Assembly (NCBI GenBank): GCA_003446375.1
Contig: DMAW01000171.1
Span: 1-5,135, forward strand
DNA from: Eubacteriaceae bacterium
Lineage (GTDB): Bacteria > Bacillota > Clostridia > Eubacteriales > Alkalibacteraceae
DNA: 5,135 nt
Direction: 5' to 3'
The translations under genes were made by a program, and so were the position numbers. The notes under the pieces were generated by a model. It was not told the origin of the DNA and ran no database searches. It saw nothing but the letters and a program-made list of their open reading frames with translations. This document shows positions 4,549-5,135 of the stretch, piece by piece. Within the stretch, counting starts at the first letter, position 1, and every line of letters begins with the position of its first letter.

Positions 4549-5046
4549 ATGCTAACTAGTCAGTTCAATACTGAAAAAAGTTATAAAGGCTCAGATGAAT
4601 CGAAAAGAAAATATGAGTTGATAATTGATGCCTGGCATAGAATATTTGAGTATAATGAGTACTTAGATTATTTTATGAAACTTGATAAACTTCTCAGGAT
4701 AGAATTTATTATTGCTAACGATGGTACATCATATGATGAGGATATTGATGTGAAGATTAAGTTACCTTTGGGGTGTCTTGTAGCCGTGGATGATTTGCCT
4801 GTTCCAGGATTTACACTGATTGAAGACATTAATAATAGTAATTTTATTAAATTATTTTTTAGCGGTCAAAAGAATGATGAGATTGAGGAGTATAGTGATT
4901 ATCCAGTTACACCAAGTTTTGAGTTCGACAATGCATACTATTCATTGCCATTTAATCAACCTTCATACGAAAAACTCTATAAAAGAGAAAAGGATAAATA
5001 CTTAGATGCATTAAACGACTTGTTTTGTTATGAGCAGTGCTGTTAG
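4549..5046 (+). CDS. hypothetical protein, possibly a C-terminal fragment of a longer protein
   Basis: The 165-residue acidic product is not one I recognise with confidence. Residues about 17-50 are charged and helical. They are followed by LRIEFIIANDGTSYDEDIDVKIKLP at 49-73, which looks like the edge strands of a beta-sandwich with an N-D/N-x-G-T turn. I have an impression of similar helix-plus-sandwich segments (LxFxLxNxGTxxAxDIDIxLxFP) near the C-terminus of larger uncharacterised bacterial proteins, so this may be the tail of one. Residues 109-165 are Asp-, Tyr- and Glu-rich and end in CYEQCC. No signal peptide or membrane span is seen. The ATG at 4549 has a modest AAGG at 4538-4541 with a 7-nt gap, so it may still be translated. 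The frame is open upstream to 4501, and a broken frame precedes it. The stop lies only 15 bases before suspected adapter sequence, so the last residues deserve caution. Confidence 0.55.
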   Translation: MLTSQFNTEKSYKGSDESKRKYELIIDAWHRIFEYNEYLDYFMKLDKLLRIEFIIANDGTSYDEDIDVKIKLPLGCLVAVDDLPVPGFTLIEDINNSNFIKLFFSGQKNDEIEEYSDYPVTPSFEFDNAYYSLPFNQPSYEKLYKREKDKYLDALNDLFCYEQCC

Positions 5047-5061
5047 ATTATCAATAGTACT

Positions 5062-5135
5062 AGAGTTCGGCTGGGCGCTGTGTAGGGTAACTTTGTAGAT
5101 CTCGGAGGTCGCCGTTTCTTTAACAGATTCAGGAG
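5062..5135 (-). other. probable Illumina adapter read-through (artefact)
   Basis: From 5062 the sequence follows the reverse complement of the Illumina TruSeq universal/P5 adapter with errors. It contains TGTAGGG at 5081-5087, TGTAGATCTCGG at 5094-5105 and GGTCGCCGT at 5107-5115, in the right order and spacing. Over the 29-nt P5 part (5093-5121) I count 25 matches. Over the whole 58-nt adapter I count about 46 matches plus a 2-nt insertion. The remaining bases (5122-5135) lie beyond the adapter end and would be meaningless. The error rate fits low-quality read ends assembled into a contig tip. I regard this as non-biological. Confidence 0.85.

Noticed and set aside
4820..5005. 61-residue plus-strand frame inside the 4549-5046 gene
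   Set aside because: It is nested in another frame of a longer open gene. The start has no ribosome site.
5047..5135. Terminator or regulatory element after the last gene
   Set aside because: The GC-rich segment is better explained as sequencing adapter read-through.

Overview
The window is AT-rich DNA of the type found in low-GC Firmicutes, most likely a Clostridia-class bacterium. The signs are strong GGAG-type ribosome sites, several U-tailed hairpin terminators, a consensus CIRCE/HrcA operator, a clostridial-style large serine recombinase and a PopT (DUF368) membrane protein. I cannot name a genus.

Layout. Bases 1-422 hold a decayed coding tail (possibly the end of a TrmA/RlmD-type methyltransferase), a clear terminator at 233-283, and no intact gene. 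Bases 423-1454 encode a large serine recombinase that has lost its catalytic N-terminus, so it is a remnant of a mobile element; its own terminator follows at 1470-1504. Bases 1527-2632 form a well-defined heat-shock operon: a sigma-A-type promoter, a perfect CIRCE operator, two nearly identical small heat shock protein (Hsp20) genes in tandem, and a strong terminator whose stem reuses the CIRCE core. Bases 2633-3226 contain broken open stretches with no start codons or intact gene. A 16-bp hairpin at 3226-3261 separates them from the convergent minus-strand gene popT (3289-4155), a polyprenyl-phosphate transporter with its own extended -10 promoter. Bases 4260-4548 hold an orphan terminator-like hairpin and a short broken frame. 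Bases 4549-5046 encode an unrecognised 165-residue protein that may be the C-terminal part of a longer broken gene.

The last 74 bases (5062-5135) look like a degraded copy of the reverse complement of the Illumina P5/TruSeq universal adapter. They should be treated as a sequencing or assembly artefact at a contig end, not as biology.

How the parts work together. The only evident functional unit is the HrcA-controlled hsp20 pair. popT is an independent housekeeping-type envelope gene. The rest is mobile-element and gene debris. I did not find a convincing undescribed multi-gene system. The points most worth a second look are the tandem hsp20 duplication under one CIRCE, the CIRCE-like terminator, and the adapter sequence at the end.
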